From positions 3,667-17,135 of the forward strand of contig DHUW01000064.1 of the NCBI GenBank assembly GCA_002409365.1: a stretch of DNA of 13,469 bases. The letters are read 5' to 3'. The position numbers and the translations under genes were made by a program. The notes beneath the pieces were generated by a model. It was given only the letters and a program-made list of their open reading frames with translations. It was not told the origin of the DNA and searched no databases. Source of the DNA: Anaerolineaceae bacterium UBA5224 (GTDB lineage Bacteria > Chloroflexota > Anaerolineae > Anaerolineales > Anaerolineaceae). Shown here piece by piece: positions 1 to 6,293 of this stretch. How positions within the stretch are numbered: the first letter of the stretch is position 1; each line of letters begins with the position of its first letter.

Positions 1-266
1 GTTTCCTTGCGGGTTTGTTCGCTTGCCCAGCGCATCGCCTTGTAGACGTAGGGGTTTTTAGGGTCGGTGTCGAGTAATTCGCGCAGAAGATGTGTGCTTG
101 TTTCCGGATCGGAAAGACCGGCGAGAATTAGCTTCGCATCGTTATTATCAGGTGAAATTTGCCGCGCTTGCTCGGCCAATTGCCTGGCTAATCCAGGGTC
201 GCCAGCTAAAATGGCTTGCTTGGACTGATGGATCAGTGCTCCAGCGCTATTACCTTGCTCGGTCAT
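1..266 (-). CDS. TPR-like protein, N-terminal part (cut by window edge)
   Basis: The first 88 codons of a minus-strand gene are present; the rest lies to the left of the window. It starts at ATG (264-266), preceded by an AAGGA Shine-Dalgarno lying in the 17-bp gap after the amidase stop, so the two genes are probably co-transcribed. The protein opens MTEQGNSAGALIHQSKQAIL and continues with alternating helical stretches, with the pattern A-x-x-G-D-x-x-x-A-R-x-L-A-x-x-A followed by a D/P-N turn, then a second repeat ending in DTDPKNPYVY. That spacing is typical of tetratricopeptide repeats used for protein-protein contacts. No signal peptide is visible at this end. The downstream domains, and therefore the function, cannot be told from this fragment. 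Confidence 0.7.
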   Translation of the reverse strand, partial: MTEQGNSAGALIHQSKQAILAGDPGLARQLAEQARQISPDNNDAKLILAGLSDPETSTHLLRELLDTDPKNPYVYKAMRWASEQTRKE

Positions 267-283
267 TTGTCCTTAGCCAAAAG

Positions 284-1273
284 TTACGGCCGTTTTACCT
301 CTTCATTATTCATATAACAACTGATTCCTTGGGCAACACCTTCTGCCAATAGTTCCGGTTTGGTTGTCAGGATATCCTGGTCCAGGTTCATGAAACCAAG
401 TTCGATAATCCCGGCGGTAGTATTAGGATCGATCTCTGCAAATGCATGATAAGCAGTCATTTCCGTTGTTACTGACTGGTAATGATACCTTAATCCCGTG
501 ATATTCGCATAACGGTCAGATATACAATCGACCAGGCGGGTGGAGGTTTGACCGGGGTTGGTGGAGAGTGCAGCAGCGACTTTGAAACCAGTCGCAGAAT
601 CATTGAAATATTCACAAGAGTCAGTATGAATTGAAAGTAACAGACCAGCCTTGTAGTTACTGAGACGGGAATCAAATTCGTCCAGCAATTCGACTTCAAA
701 ACCAGCCTTGATCAAATTTTGCTGAACATAGGTAGCCACATTGCTGTTGATTTCCAGTTCGGTCAGACCGTTGGCACAGACCGCACCGCTATCACTTCCG
801 CGATGCCCCACGATGATGCCAATCTTGTTGACGGGGAAGTTGGCAGGTAAAACTCCTTCAACCACCTGAGTTGGATTTACTCCTCCGTCCTCTGTAACAG
901 CATCCGCCACCTTCTGTCCCAGGTTCCTGGGGATCAGGTTGCCTGGCATCCACAGCGACAGCAGCGTTGCTGTTATAAGACCTGCCAATATGACGGTTGA
1001 GAGTACTTGCCAGATCAAACCAAAAGCATTATTCACCTTTGCACTGTTGGGCGGCAGGAGCAGTTCTTGTTTATCAGCCTCGTTCTTTATTCGCCAATTT
1101 TCAAAAGGGTTACGTTTGCCCATGCCCTGCTCTCCCTGCTCTGAAAACGCGGAGTGTCGGGCTTGGGATGTCAAAGGCGAAGTATTTTGCTCCTCTTCAG
1201 CTTGTCTGCGGTTCCAGAACCCAGCTCTGCCTGGGTCTTCCTGGTCATCAAGTTGGTGCATTTGTTTTGACAT
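284..1273 (-). CDS. Membrane-anchored N-acetylmuramoyl-L-alanine amidase (Amidase_3 family)
   Basis: Predicted zinc amidase that cuts the bond between N-acetylmuramic acid and L-Ala in peptidoglycan. I chose ATG at 1271-1273 (protein MSKQMHQLDD, 329 residues) because AGGA sits 6 nt before it; a TTG six codons further upstream (1291) lacks such a site. The first ~80 residues are charged and polar and contain no domain I recognise. One membrane segment follows at about residues 82-111 (FGLIWQVLSTVILAGL...), so the catalytic part should be outside. The amidase domain (about 149-323) shows the expected metal and catalytic positions: GHRGSDSGA (His157), TELE (Glu172/174), SIHTD (His216) and IIELGF (Glu291). 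The usual GHGG motif reads GHRG here. It lies 17 bp upstream of a TPR-like gene. Domain call is firm; the substrate preference and cell-cycle role are inferred. Confidence 0.87.
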   Translation of the reverse strand: MSKQMHQLDDQEDPGRAGFWNRRQAEEEQNTSPLTSQARHSAFSEQGEQGMGKRNPFENWRIKNEADKQELLLPPNSAKVNNAFGLIWQVLSTVILAGLITATLLSLWMPGNLIPRNLGQKVADAVTEDGGVNPTQVVEGVLPANFPVNKIGIIVGHRGSDSGAVCANGLTELEINSNVATYVQQNLIKAGFEVELLDEFDSRLSNYKAGLLLSIHTDSCEYFNDSATGFKVAAALSTNPGQTSTRLVDCISDRYANITGLRYHYQSVTTEMTAYHAFAEIDPNTTAGIIELGFMNLDQDILTTKPELLAEGVAQGISCYMNNEEVKRP

Positions 1274-1295
1274 AATCGGTCCTGTTTTCAAAAAT

Positions 1296-1324
1296 TAGGC
1301 AATTTTGCGTTGTGTTCGTATAAT
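1296..1324 (+). promoter_or_regulatory. Predicted sigma-70-type promoter of the AMMECR1 gene
   Basis: A perfect TATAAT (1319-1324) lies 17 bp after TAGGCA (1296-1301, 4 of 6 to TTGACA), and the start codon follows 42 bp further on. The -10 box sits between the arms of an inverted repeat (1310-1316 and 1331-1337). Confidence 0.5.
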
Positions 1325-1337
1325 TGAATTAACACAA
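1310..1337. repeat. Inverted repeat flanking the -10 box (operator candidate)
   Basis: TTGTGTT (1310-1316) and AACACAA (1331-1337) are exact reverse complements separated by 14 nt, so the half-sites are centred 21 bp apart, two helical turns. The spacer contains the predicted -10 TATAAT. It lies between the divergent amidase and AMMECR1 genes. Binding by a dimeric regulator is an inference. Confidence 0.4.
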
Positions 1338-1366
1338 AATGGACTAAACGGAATGGTGCAAATCCT

Positions 1367-1936
1367 ATGCCAGAGAAACTCAGCCTTGAAGAACAAAAAC
1401 AACTGCTCGATATCGCACGCGAGGCAGTCAATGCCACTGCGCGCAATCAACCGTTACCCAAACTGGACCCCAACAATTACAGTTACACACTGACTGACCA
1501 AGGTGCCAGTTTTGTGACACTTTCGCTTGATGGCAGGCTGCGAGGTTGCATCGGAACACTGGAAGCCTACGAACCCCTGTATCTAGATGTCCAAAAAAGG
1601 GCTGTACAGGCTGCCAGCCAGGACCCCCGCTTCAACCCTGTGAGACCAATTGAACTGGATCGGGTGAAAATTGAAGTTTCGCGCTTGTCCCAACCCGAAC
1701 CGCTGGAATACGACAGCCCGGAAGAGCTGCTTCAATTGCTTAAGCCAGGCGAGGATGGCGTTATCCTTTCCGACGGGAACAGGCGGGCTACTTTTTTGCC
1801 CCAGGTATGGGCTGAACTGCCAGATCCAAGGCAGTTCCTTAGGCAATTATGCCGCAAAATGGGGGTGAGCCCCGATCTCTGGGAGCATAAGAAACTTAAT
1901 GTAGAAACCTATCGGGTGGATGAATTCTCAGAGTAA
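1367..1936 (+). CDS. AMMECR1-domain protein (AmmeMemoRadiSam system protein A type)
   Basis: A 189-residue protein made almost entirely of an AMMECR1 domain. The signature LRGCIGTLE is at residues 58-66, with the candidate functional Cys61, and the second conserved block (FLPQVWAELPDP, about 143-154) is followed by QLCRKMG. Length fits the stand-alone bacterial/archaeal form with an N-terminal helix. In many genomes this protein (AmmA) is encoded with a Memo-like protein and a radical SAM enzyme; neither partner is in this window, so this gene stands alone here. Its biochemical role is not established. There is no strong Shine-Dalgarno before the ATG at 1367. It is transcribed from a predicted promoter at 1296-1324 and stops just before a strong terminator. 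Confidence 0.9.
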   Translation: MPEKLSLEEQKQLLDIAREAVNATARNQPLPKLDPNNYSYTLTDQGASFVTLSLDGRLRGCIGTLEAYEPLYLDVQKRAVQAASQDPRFNPVRPIELDRVKIEVSRLSQPEPLEYDSPEELLQLLKPGEDGVILSDGNRRATFLPQVWAELPDPRQFLRQLCRKMGVSPDLWEHKKLNVETYRVDEFSE

Positions 1937-1937
1937 C

Positions 1938-1968
1938 AAAAAAGCGAGGCATTTACCTCGCTTTTTTT
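1938..1968. terminator. Bidirectional rho-independent terminator
   Basis: The stem AGCGAGG/CCTCGCT (1943-1949 and 1956-1962) has a 6-nt loop and is flanked by an A-run on the left and a T-run on the right. It can therefore stop transcripts from both strands. It sits between the convergent AMMECR1 gene (plus) and DUF4013 gene (minus). Confidence 0.9.
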
Positions 1969-1983
1969 CTCATCATCGAAAAA

Positions 1984-2622
1984 CTATTTCTTGATTTCTG
2001 AAGCGACGTAAGCCTGACCAGTCAGGTGAGCTACCATTAATTGGCTGTAAGCTGCAGTTATAGCTGCGCCGATAAAGAATAAGATTGAACCCAAAGGAGC
2101 GATAAATGAACCGATGATTGTGCCAGCCAAGACAAGCAGCCAGGCAGGGAAATTATTGCCGAGTCGTTTGAAGAAGTTTCCCCACTCAAAACCAGAAGCA
2201 AAGGTGTCTTTCACCGCAAAATTTGCCATTGCGATCGGTTCAAAAATTGCCAGGAACAAACCATAAACCAGGATCAGCAAACCGCCAAAAACCAGGACGA
2301 TCATACCTAAAGCACCAACAGAATCATTATTATTAATTGTCCACACAGGAATGAACATCAAGCCTACAGCCAATAAGATCGGCAGTGAATAAACCAACCC
2401 AATCAGGAAAAACCGAAAACCACGCCCGAGATCTTCACCAAATTGAAATCTGGGCAAAGGATCGACTTCATTTTGAATCACGTTTTTAACTGTCCGCAGG
2501 GTGTAACCCATGAGTGCAAATGTGCCAATAATTGGAATCAGGCTGACCAAGACTGGAACGATAAGTTTGTCGAACCACTCTTTATCATCAAAAATATAAG
2601 TAAATGCTTTGCCAAAATTCAT
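1984..2622 (-). CDS. DUF4013 family integral membrane protein
   Basis: 212 residues, mostly hydrophobic, with about five membrane segments at roughly 20-42, 70-94, 103-132, 158-178 and 180-200. The stretch MGYTLRTVKNVIQNEVDPLPRF (38-59) matches the G-Y-x-x-R...(D/P)-L-P pattern that marks DUF4013 proteins after their first membrane helix. The N-terminal motif YIFDDKEW before the first helix also fits the family. The start ATG is supported by GAGG 7 nt upstream. The gene appears monocistronic: a terminator lies just after its stop and an inverted repeat lies in its upstream region. Function of the family is not known; a transport or membrane-organisation role would be a guess. Confidence 0.8.
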   Translation of the reverse strand: MNFGKAFTYIFDDKEWFDKLIVPVLVSLIPIIGTFALMGYTLRTVKNVIQNEVDPLPRFQFGEDLGRGFRFFLIGLVYSLPILLAVGLMFIPVWTINNNDSVGALGMIVLVFGGLLILVYGLFLAIFEPIAMANFAVKDTFASGFEWGNFFKRLGNNFPAWLLVLAGTIIGSFIAPLGSILFFIGAAITAAYSQLMVAHLTGQAYVASEIKK

Positions 2623-2666
2623 CTTACAACCTCTCTGTTTTCAAGACTAACAATTGTGACTCATCC

Positions 2667-2672
2667 ATTATA
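2667..2672 (-). promoter_or_regulatory. Possible -10 box of the DUF4013 gene
   Basis: On the minus strand TATAAT occurs 45 bp before the DUF4013 start. No good -35 hexamer is found at 16-18 bp; the inverted repeat 2676-2706 occupies that region, which would suit an activator- or repressor-controlled promoter. Confidence 0.35.
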
Positions 2673-2675
2673 TAT

Positions 2676-2706
2676 CATTACAACCTGTTAAAATCAGGTT
2701 GTGATG
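2676..2706. repeat. Long inverted repeat upstream of the DUF4013 gene
   Basis: The arms 2676-2687 and 2695-2706 (core ACAACCTG / CAGGTTGT) match over 12 positions except one T-G position, with a 7-nt AT-rich spacer. There is no T-run beside it on either strand, so it is not a typical terminator. It could be an operator overlapping the -35 region of the DUF4013 gene, or a 3'-end hairpin for the DUF970 transcript arriving from the right. Confidence 0.5.
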
Positions 2707-2745
2707 CCTTATTAGCATAGGTTGGGTAAATCTTTTCAACTTGGG

Positions 2746-3012
2746 TCAGAGTTGACTGAACCCTTCCACATCCAGTACAAAGACTGTTGCCTGCTTTTCT
2801 TCAGGATTATCGGGAAGAGTGGTATTTTCTTTGACTATTTGGAGTGCTTTCTCAACACGGTCATCTTCAACACCAATGATAAGCGTGCTGCGCCCACTGC
2901 GAAGAAAACCACCAGTTGAGGCGATAAACGTGACCCTGTATTTTTCATCAGTAAGTTTTTTGGAGACGCGGTCATTATCTGCATCTTTGATGATCGCCAT
3001 AATCAATTTCAT
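2746..3012 (-). CDS. PII-like DUF970 protein, cyclic-di-AMP receptor family (short form)
   Basis: 88 residues of the PII-like fold known as DarA/PstA or DUF970, whose characterised Firmicutes members bind c-di-AMP as trimers. The N-terminal half aligns without gaps: KYRVTFIASTGGFLRSGRST places R26, T28, G35, F36, L37 and G47 at positions reported (from memory) to contact the ligand in PstA; the usual Asn41 is Arg. The protein is about 20 residues shorter than usual (~109): the long loop before the last strand is reduced to TTLPDNPEEKQ and its terminal GG is missing, while ATVFVLDVEGF remains. It starts 1 bp after the stop of its paralogue; a GAGGAG ribosome site lies in the end of that upstream gene, so the pair is co-translated. 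Ligand binding is inferred. Confidence 0.85.
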   Translation of the reverse strand: MKLIMAIIKDADNDRVSKKLTDEKYRVTFIASTGGFLRSGRSTLIIGVEDDRVEKALQIVKENTTLPDNPEEKQATVFVLDVEGFSQL

Positions 3013-3013
3013 T

Positions 3014-3358
3014 TTAATACTCCTCGAAATGGTCTACTTTCATGATGAAGATGGTCACTCCACCCACCATGGTTTCGGCAGGGATAACCATAGGGAAAGG
3101 TGTGTAATCCATGGTAGCGGCAACATAACTGATGCGCTTTTTGGCGGCTGTTGAAAGCAGGTCTACAACTCTATTGGTATTTTGTTCATCAGTTGCAATT
3201 AAGAAGGTGACATTTTTCTCCAACAGAAAGCCACCAGTACTCGGGAATTTGACGTAACTGATACCTTCTTGTTCCAGTTCCTTCTCAACGATCTCGCTAT
3301 CCTGACTGTGAACCACAGTCAGAATCATCCGGGTAACCTGTGTATCGAATTGCTTCAT
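3014..3358 (-). CDS. PII-like DUF970 protein, divergent paralogue of the next gene
   Basis: 114 residues, homologous to the adjacent 88-residue protein. It keeps the family core PSTGGFLLEKN (39-49), a long loop after the second helix, and the terminal GGVTIFIMKVDHF. In contrast, the Arg/Thr pair before STGGFL that contacts c-di-AMP in PstA/DarA is replaced (SYVKF), and the Gly after the next strand is Ala. It may therefore bind a different ligand, or none, and act as a partner subunit. The start is uncertain: the ATG at 3358 has GGAGG only 3 nt upstream, whereas ATG at residue 11 (MILTVVHSQD) would match the usual family N-terminus. First gene of a two-gene operon with a predicted promoter at 3389-3417. 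Confidence 0.8.
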   Translation of the reverse strand: MKQFDTQVTRMILTVVHSQDSEIVEKELEQEGISYVKFPSTGGFLLEKNVTFLIATDEQNTNRVVDLLSTAAKKRISYVAATMDYTPFPMVIPAETMVGGVTIFIMKVDHFEEY

Positions 3359-3388
3359 ATGCCTCCGCCGGAAAAGTATCTTGATGCT

Positions 3389-3417
3389 ATTCTAACGTAA
3401 ATTTGAGGAATTCCCAA
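3389..3417 (-). promoter_or_regulatory. Predicted promoter of the DUF970 gene pair
   Basis: On the minus strand TTGGGA (3412-3417) and TAGAAT (3389-3394) are separated by exactly 17 bp, about 30 bp before the first gene. The spacer edge contains the palindrome GGAATTCC. Confidence 0.5.
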
Positions 3418-3419
3418 AC

Positions 3420-3640
3420 GAGTTGGCAATGTTCGTTTTAGTTGCTTTGGCAAGAGGCAGTCCTGTCATGGCAGCCAAGGGGATCGGGTCATTGCCACTC
3501 CGAAACGAGAGACTGCTTTCATAAGGTACGGCTTCCATTCCGTTCCATTCGCGGGAGACCGTGGAAGGTCTCCCCTACAACGTTCAAAGGTCATTCCCTA
3601 TGGAAAAAAGGCAACCAAGGTCGGCCGCCCATACACCTTA
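3420..3640. other. Noncoding stretch with imperfect hairpins
   Basis: The 282-bp gap between the UPF0260 stop and the DUF970 start holds no convincing ORF. It contains several imperfect palindromes, such as CTGTCATGGCAG near 3465-3480, a segment beginning GTCATTGCC near 3488, and one perfect hairpin (3553-3574). The look is of a degenerate cluster of REP-like intergenic repeats. No clear T-tailed terminator for the ftcD operon was found. Confidence 0.4.
3553..3574. repeat. Perfect hairpin, REP-like element candidate
   Basis: GGGAGACC (3553-3560) and GGTCTCCC (3567-3574) pair perfectly around the 6-nt loop GTGGAA, followed by CTAC and no T-run. Short GC-rich palindromes of this GGTCTCCCCTAC style are, to my recollection, dispersed in Chloroflexota intergenic regions. 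Copy number elsewhere in this genome cannot be seen. Confidence 0.55.
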
Positions 3641-4081
3641 CTAATCAAACCAGTTGACAACCATGTCTTCCAGGTCGTCATCATCAACTTCAGCTTCACT
3701 GACTACCTTGCCAAAAACCGTTCCACCCGCTCTGCGGGCAGCGTTAGAGTCACCTGTCTTCAATGGGTGCCACCAGGGCAAGTCTTCACCATCTGCAACC
3801 AAACGATAGGCACAGGTTTTGGGCAGCCAATCCAGATACCGGGCGAGTTCTGGTGTCAGGAAAATACATTCGGGTACGTTCTTGTGACGGTTGGGATAAT
3901 CACTGCACTGACAGGTCTCCAGATCCAGGTAGCGGCAAACCACATTGGTGAACTTGACCTCCTGGGTCTTCGGTTCGCGCAGCTTGATCAGGCAGCATTT
4001 GGCACAACCATCGCACAAAGACTCCCATTCCTCATGGCTCATCTGCTCGAAGGTTTTATCTTTCCAGAAAGGATTCATCAT
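3641..4081 (-). CDS. UPF0260 (YcgN-like) cysteine-cluster protein
   Basis: 146 residues closely resembling E. coli YcgN in order and wording of motifs: NPFWKDKTFEQMSHEEWESL, then CDGCAKCC (23-30), FTNVVCRYLD (44-53), TCQCSDY (56-62), EC at 71-72, WLPKTCAYRL (85-94), and DLPWWHPLKTG (100-110). The nine cysteines, several in CxxCxxCC spacing, suggest a metal or Fe-S cluster site, as proposed for the YkgJ/UPF0153-related families; no activity is established. The start ATG overlaps the TGA stop of yjjX (ATGA, with a second ATG right after), so translation is probably coupled. It is the last gene of the ftcD-yjjX-UPF0260 operon. The acidic tail SEAEVDDDDLEDM is normal for the family. Confidence 0.9.
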   Translation of the reverse strand: MMNPFWKDKTFEQMSHEEWESLCDGCAKCCLIKLREPKTQEVKFTNVVCRYLDLETCQCSDYPNRHKNVPECIFLTPELARYLDWLPKTCAYRLVADGEDLPWWHPLKTGDSNAARRAGGTVFGKVVSEAEVDDDDLEDMVVNWFD

Positions 4082-4641
4082 TCTAGTCTTCCTTGATTAA
4101 TAGGGTAAAGATCTTCCTGGACAAAGGGAATCAAGGCGAGTTTGACCGCCATTGCATACAGCTCAGCGCGTGTGATCAGGTCATTCGTGAGCAGACCGAC
4201 CCCTCCGCTGTTCTGTTTGCTGTTCTCCTGACCGAAAACGAGGTCGTCTGCCTCCCCCTGCTCCATACCTCCACGGATCAGTTGAGCAACTTTTCCCGGT
4301 AGGATATAACTGGCAGATCGTGCCAAACCTGATTGTTGCTTACCGAGGATGGCAACCCAGCTGTAGGCTGCCAGACTGTACACACTATCATCCAGTTCAC
4401 TCAGACCGCCTTCAAGCCCGACCCAAAAATCAGCCTGCGGACAGACCTTGCGGGCATTTGCAGCACGGTTTTGGGCACCTGTCAGGGTTTCCTGGTCATC
4501 CATTGGCTGTTTGGATACCCCGGAGAGGATCTCAGCGCTGAGGAACACAAATTCACGTTCCGGGAAAACAGCATTAAAACCCAATTGGACTGCCTGCAGT
4601 TTACTTGGATTTCCAGAGCCGACGACGATAATTTCTGCCAT
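4078..4641 (-). CDS. yjjX: Inosine/xanthosine triphosphatase (YjjX / DUF84 family)
   Basis: 187-residue NTPase of the ITPase-like alpha/beta fold that hydrolyses non-canonical ITP and XTP to the diphosphates in the YjjX subgroup, protecting nucleotide pools. Family motifs are visible in order: GSGNPSKLQAV (8-18, phosphate binding), SGVSKQPMDDQET (40-52), GAQNRA (55-60), VGLEGG (74-79), DLVFG (133-137) and the C-terminal NSGGVGLLTNDLITR (144-158). The ATG shares one base with the ftcD stop (TAATG), and its own stop overlaps the UPF0260 start (ATGA). This arrangement argues for a single translationally coupled operon. Nothing essential appears to be missing. Exact substrate preference cannot be read from the sequence. 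Confidence 0.9.
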   Translation of the reverse strand: MAEIIVVGSGNPSKLQAVQLGFNAVFPEREFVFLSAEILSGVSKQPMDDQETLTGAQNRAANARKVCPQADFWVGLEGGLSELDDSVYSLAAYSWVAILGKQQSGLARSASYILPGKVAQLIRGGMEQGEADDLVFGQENSKQNSGGVGLLTNDLITRAELYAMAVKLALIPFVQEDLYPINQGRLE

Positions 4642-6164
4642 TAAAGTCCAGCGCGTTCCTTCAGCAGGGTCTTAAGTTCAGTGATGATGCCCTCAGATTC
4701 CTGCTTCAAGTCCCTGGATTGATTTAACAAACCAGCCGCAATGCTTTCATTTTCATAGCCTAAAAGGTTGATCTCTACGTTCAAAAATGCGGATTCCAAA
4801 CCAGCCTGAGCCTGGAATACACCAGAGGCAGCATCGGAGATGGCGCTCAAATTACCGATCTGTGCCATGCGCAAGGCTAACTTCATTGCTTGCAGGCACA
4901 TCTGAGCTGTATGAAGCGGAACTGCGGCAGCAGTGAAACTGGCTTCCATGATGGCGTTCTCACGGATTCTGAGGTTATCTTCAGTATCACGCGGCAAGCG
5001 CCGGGCAATGAGGATCCCCTCAAAAGATTTGGCGTCCAACTCGATCGCCTCGGTCAGGCTTTGGCGTAATTTCTCGCCTTCTTCAATCACCTGCCAGCAC
5101 TCTTCTTCCACTTCCTTATACTTTGCCTTGCCGGTCGTGAGGCGTGCAACCATCACTGCCAGGGCGGCTCCAAGTGCTCCGGCATAAGCCGCTGCCGAGC
5201 CGCCACCTGGCGCGGTTGTGCCTTCGGCAACCTGGTCCAGAAAACTGACCTGGGGAGTCGCTGCCTGGTTTTGCTGCTCTGAAAACAGCCGGTTTTCGAG
5301 TAGTTGATCATGGTCAAATCCATCGAGCTGCAAATAATAGCGTCCGGCATTGATGATTGCCCGGCTTGGCACCAACCCAACGATTTCGGAATGGTGGATG
5401 CCAACCCCATATCGTTGAGCCTCGCGTCGCACAAATTCAGTTACCTGTGCCATGGGAGAACGCCGATAATTGGTCAGGTTCATCGATACCTGCGCCAGAC
5501 CGTCAACAAGCACGCCCATCCCCTTCACGAAATGGAAACCGCCGGAGGAGTTGCGCACACGGCGCGCAACTTTTTCAGCGATGCTCACATCGGGTGTATT
5601 CAGATAGATGTTATAGGCAATCAAAGGCTCGCGCGCTCCAATCACAACTCCGCCAGCCGGACCCATCACTTTTGGACCAAAATCGGGTGCGCGGTAAGGA
5701 TCACTGGCGATGGTATCTTTAATACCCTCGTATTCCCCGCGGCGAATGTCTTCCAAATTTTTCCGATCAGAGCGAATTGCCGCCTCTTCATAGAGATAGA
5801 CCGGGATGCCCAGGCTGTCAGCAACGCGCTTGCCGAGACGGCGGGAAATTTCGACACATTCCTGCATGGTGACATCCGAGATCGGCACAAACGGCACCAC
5901 ATCGGCTGCCCCCAGGCGGGGGTGTTCGCCCTGGTGATGGTTAAGATCGATCAGTTCGGCAGCCTTGGCAATGCCCTGGTAGGCAGCTTCTTCCACACCG
6001 GCAGGGTCACCGATGAAAGTTAGGACAGTGCGGTTATGGTCCATATCGGAATGACGGTCCAGCACGTGCACATTCGGGACCTGTGCCACAGCGTCGATGA
6101 TCGCTTCTACAACTTCTGGTCGTCTTGCTTCAGAAAAATTAGGTATACACTCGATGATTTTCAT
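4641..6164 (-). CDS. ftcD: Bifunctional glutamate formimidoyltransferase / formiminotetrahydrofolate cyclodeaminase
   Basis: 507 residues, the fused two-enzyme form. The N-terminal transferase (about 1-300) moves the formimino group of N-formimino-L-glutamate to tetrahydrofolate. It begins MKIIECIPNFSEARRP and carries GEHPRLGAADVVPFVPI, where His81 corresponds to the catalytic His82 of the pig enzyme. The C-terminal cyclodeaminase (about 305-507) releases ammonia to give 5,10-methenyl-THF and shows TTAPGGGSAAAYAGALGAAL (317-336) and the conserved ISDAASG (442-448). Both domains look complete. ATG at 6162-6164 is preceded by GAGG at 7 nt and a good promoter. No hut genes for histidine breakdown are nearby; downstream yjjX and UPF0260 overlap it by single bases, so the local context is nucleotide upkeep rather than histidine use. 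Confidence 0.95.
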   Translation of the reverse strand: MKIIECIPNFSEARRPEVVEAIIDAVAQVPNVHVLDRHSDMDHNRTVLTFIGDPAGVEEAAYQGIAKAAELIDLNHHQGEHPRLGAADVVPFVPISDVTMQECVEISRRLGKRVADSLGIPVYLYEEAAIRSDRKNLEDIRRGEYEGIKDTIASDPYRAPDFGPKVMGPAGGVVIGAREPLIAYNIYLNTPDVSIAEKVARRVRNSSGGFHFVKGMGVLVDGLAQVSMNLTNYRRSPMAQVTEFVRREAQRYGVGIHHSEIVGLVPSRAIINAGRYYLQLDGFDHDQLLENRLFSEQQNQAATPQVSFLDQVAEGTTAPGGGSAAAYAGALGAALAVMVARLTTGKAKYKEVEEECWQVIEEGEKLRQSLTEAIELDAKSFEGILIARRLPRDTEDNLRIRENAIMEASFTAAAVPLHTAQMCLQAMKLALRMAQIGNLSAISDAASGVFQAQAGLESAFLNVEINLLGYENESIAAGLLNQSRDLKQESEGIITELKTLLKERAGL

Positions 6165-6194
6165 TAGCCATCCTCGTATTATTAATGTAGATTG

Positions 6195-6222
6195 ATTATA
6201 CCAAGCCGAAATCGCTTGCGAA
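6195..6222 (-). promoter_or_regulatory. Predicted extended -10 promoter of the ftcD operon
   Basis: On the minus strand TTCGCA (6217-6222) and TATAAT (6195-6200) are 16 bp apart, with TGG directly before the -10 (extended TGN element). It lies 31 bp before the ftcD start. Confidence 0.65.
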
Positions 6223-6293
6223 GTGGGCAGTAGTTTCTAACAAAACTTTAATTCATAATCGATAGCTTTAGTGAACAAAAAAAAGGAGCTGAA

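Noticed and set aside
92..352. 86-codon open frame on the plus strand
   Set aside because: Overlaps antisense the start of the TPR-like gene, which has a good ribosome site and spacing after the amidase, and the end of the amidase gene.
1274..1291. Six-codon longer amidase start (TTG at 1291)
   Set aside because: TTG without a suitable ribosome site; the ATG at 1273 has AGGA at proper spacing.
2819..3154. 111-codon plus-strand frame
   Set aside because: Runs antisense across both DUF970 genes, which have family motifs and ribosome sites.
5304..6023. 239-codon open frame on the plus strand
   Set aside because: Antisense to ftcD, whose full-length two-domain match explains the region.
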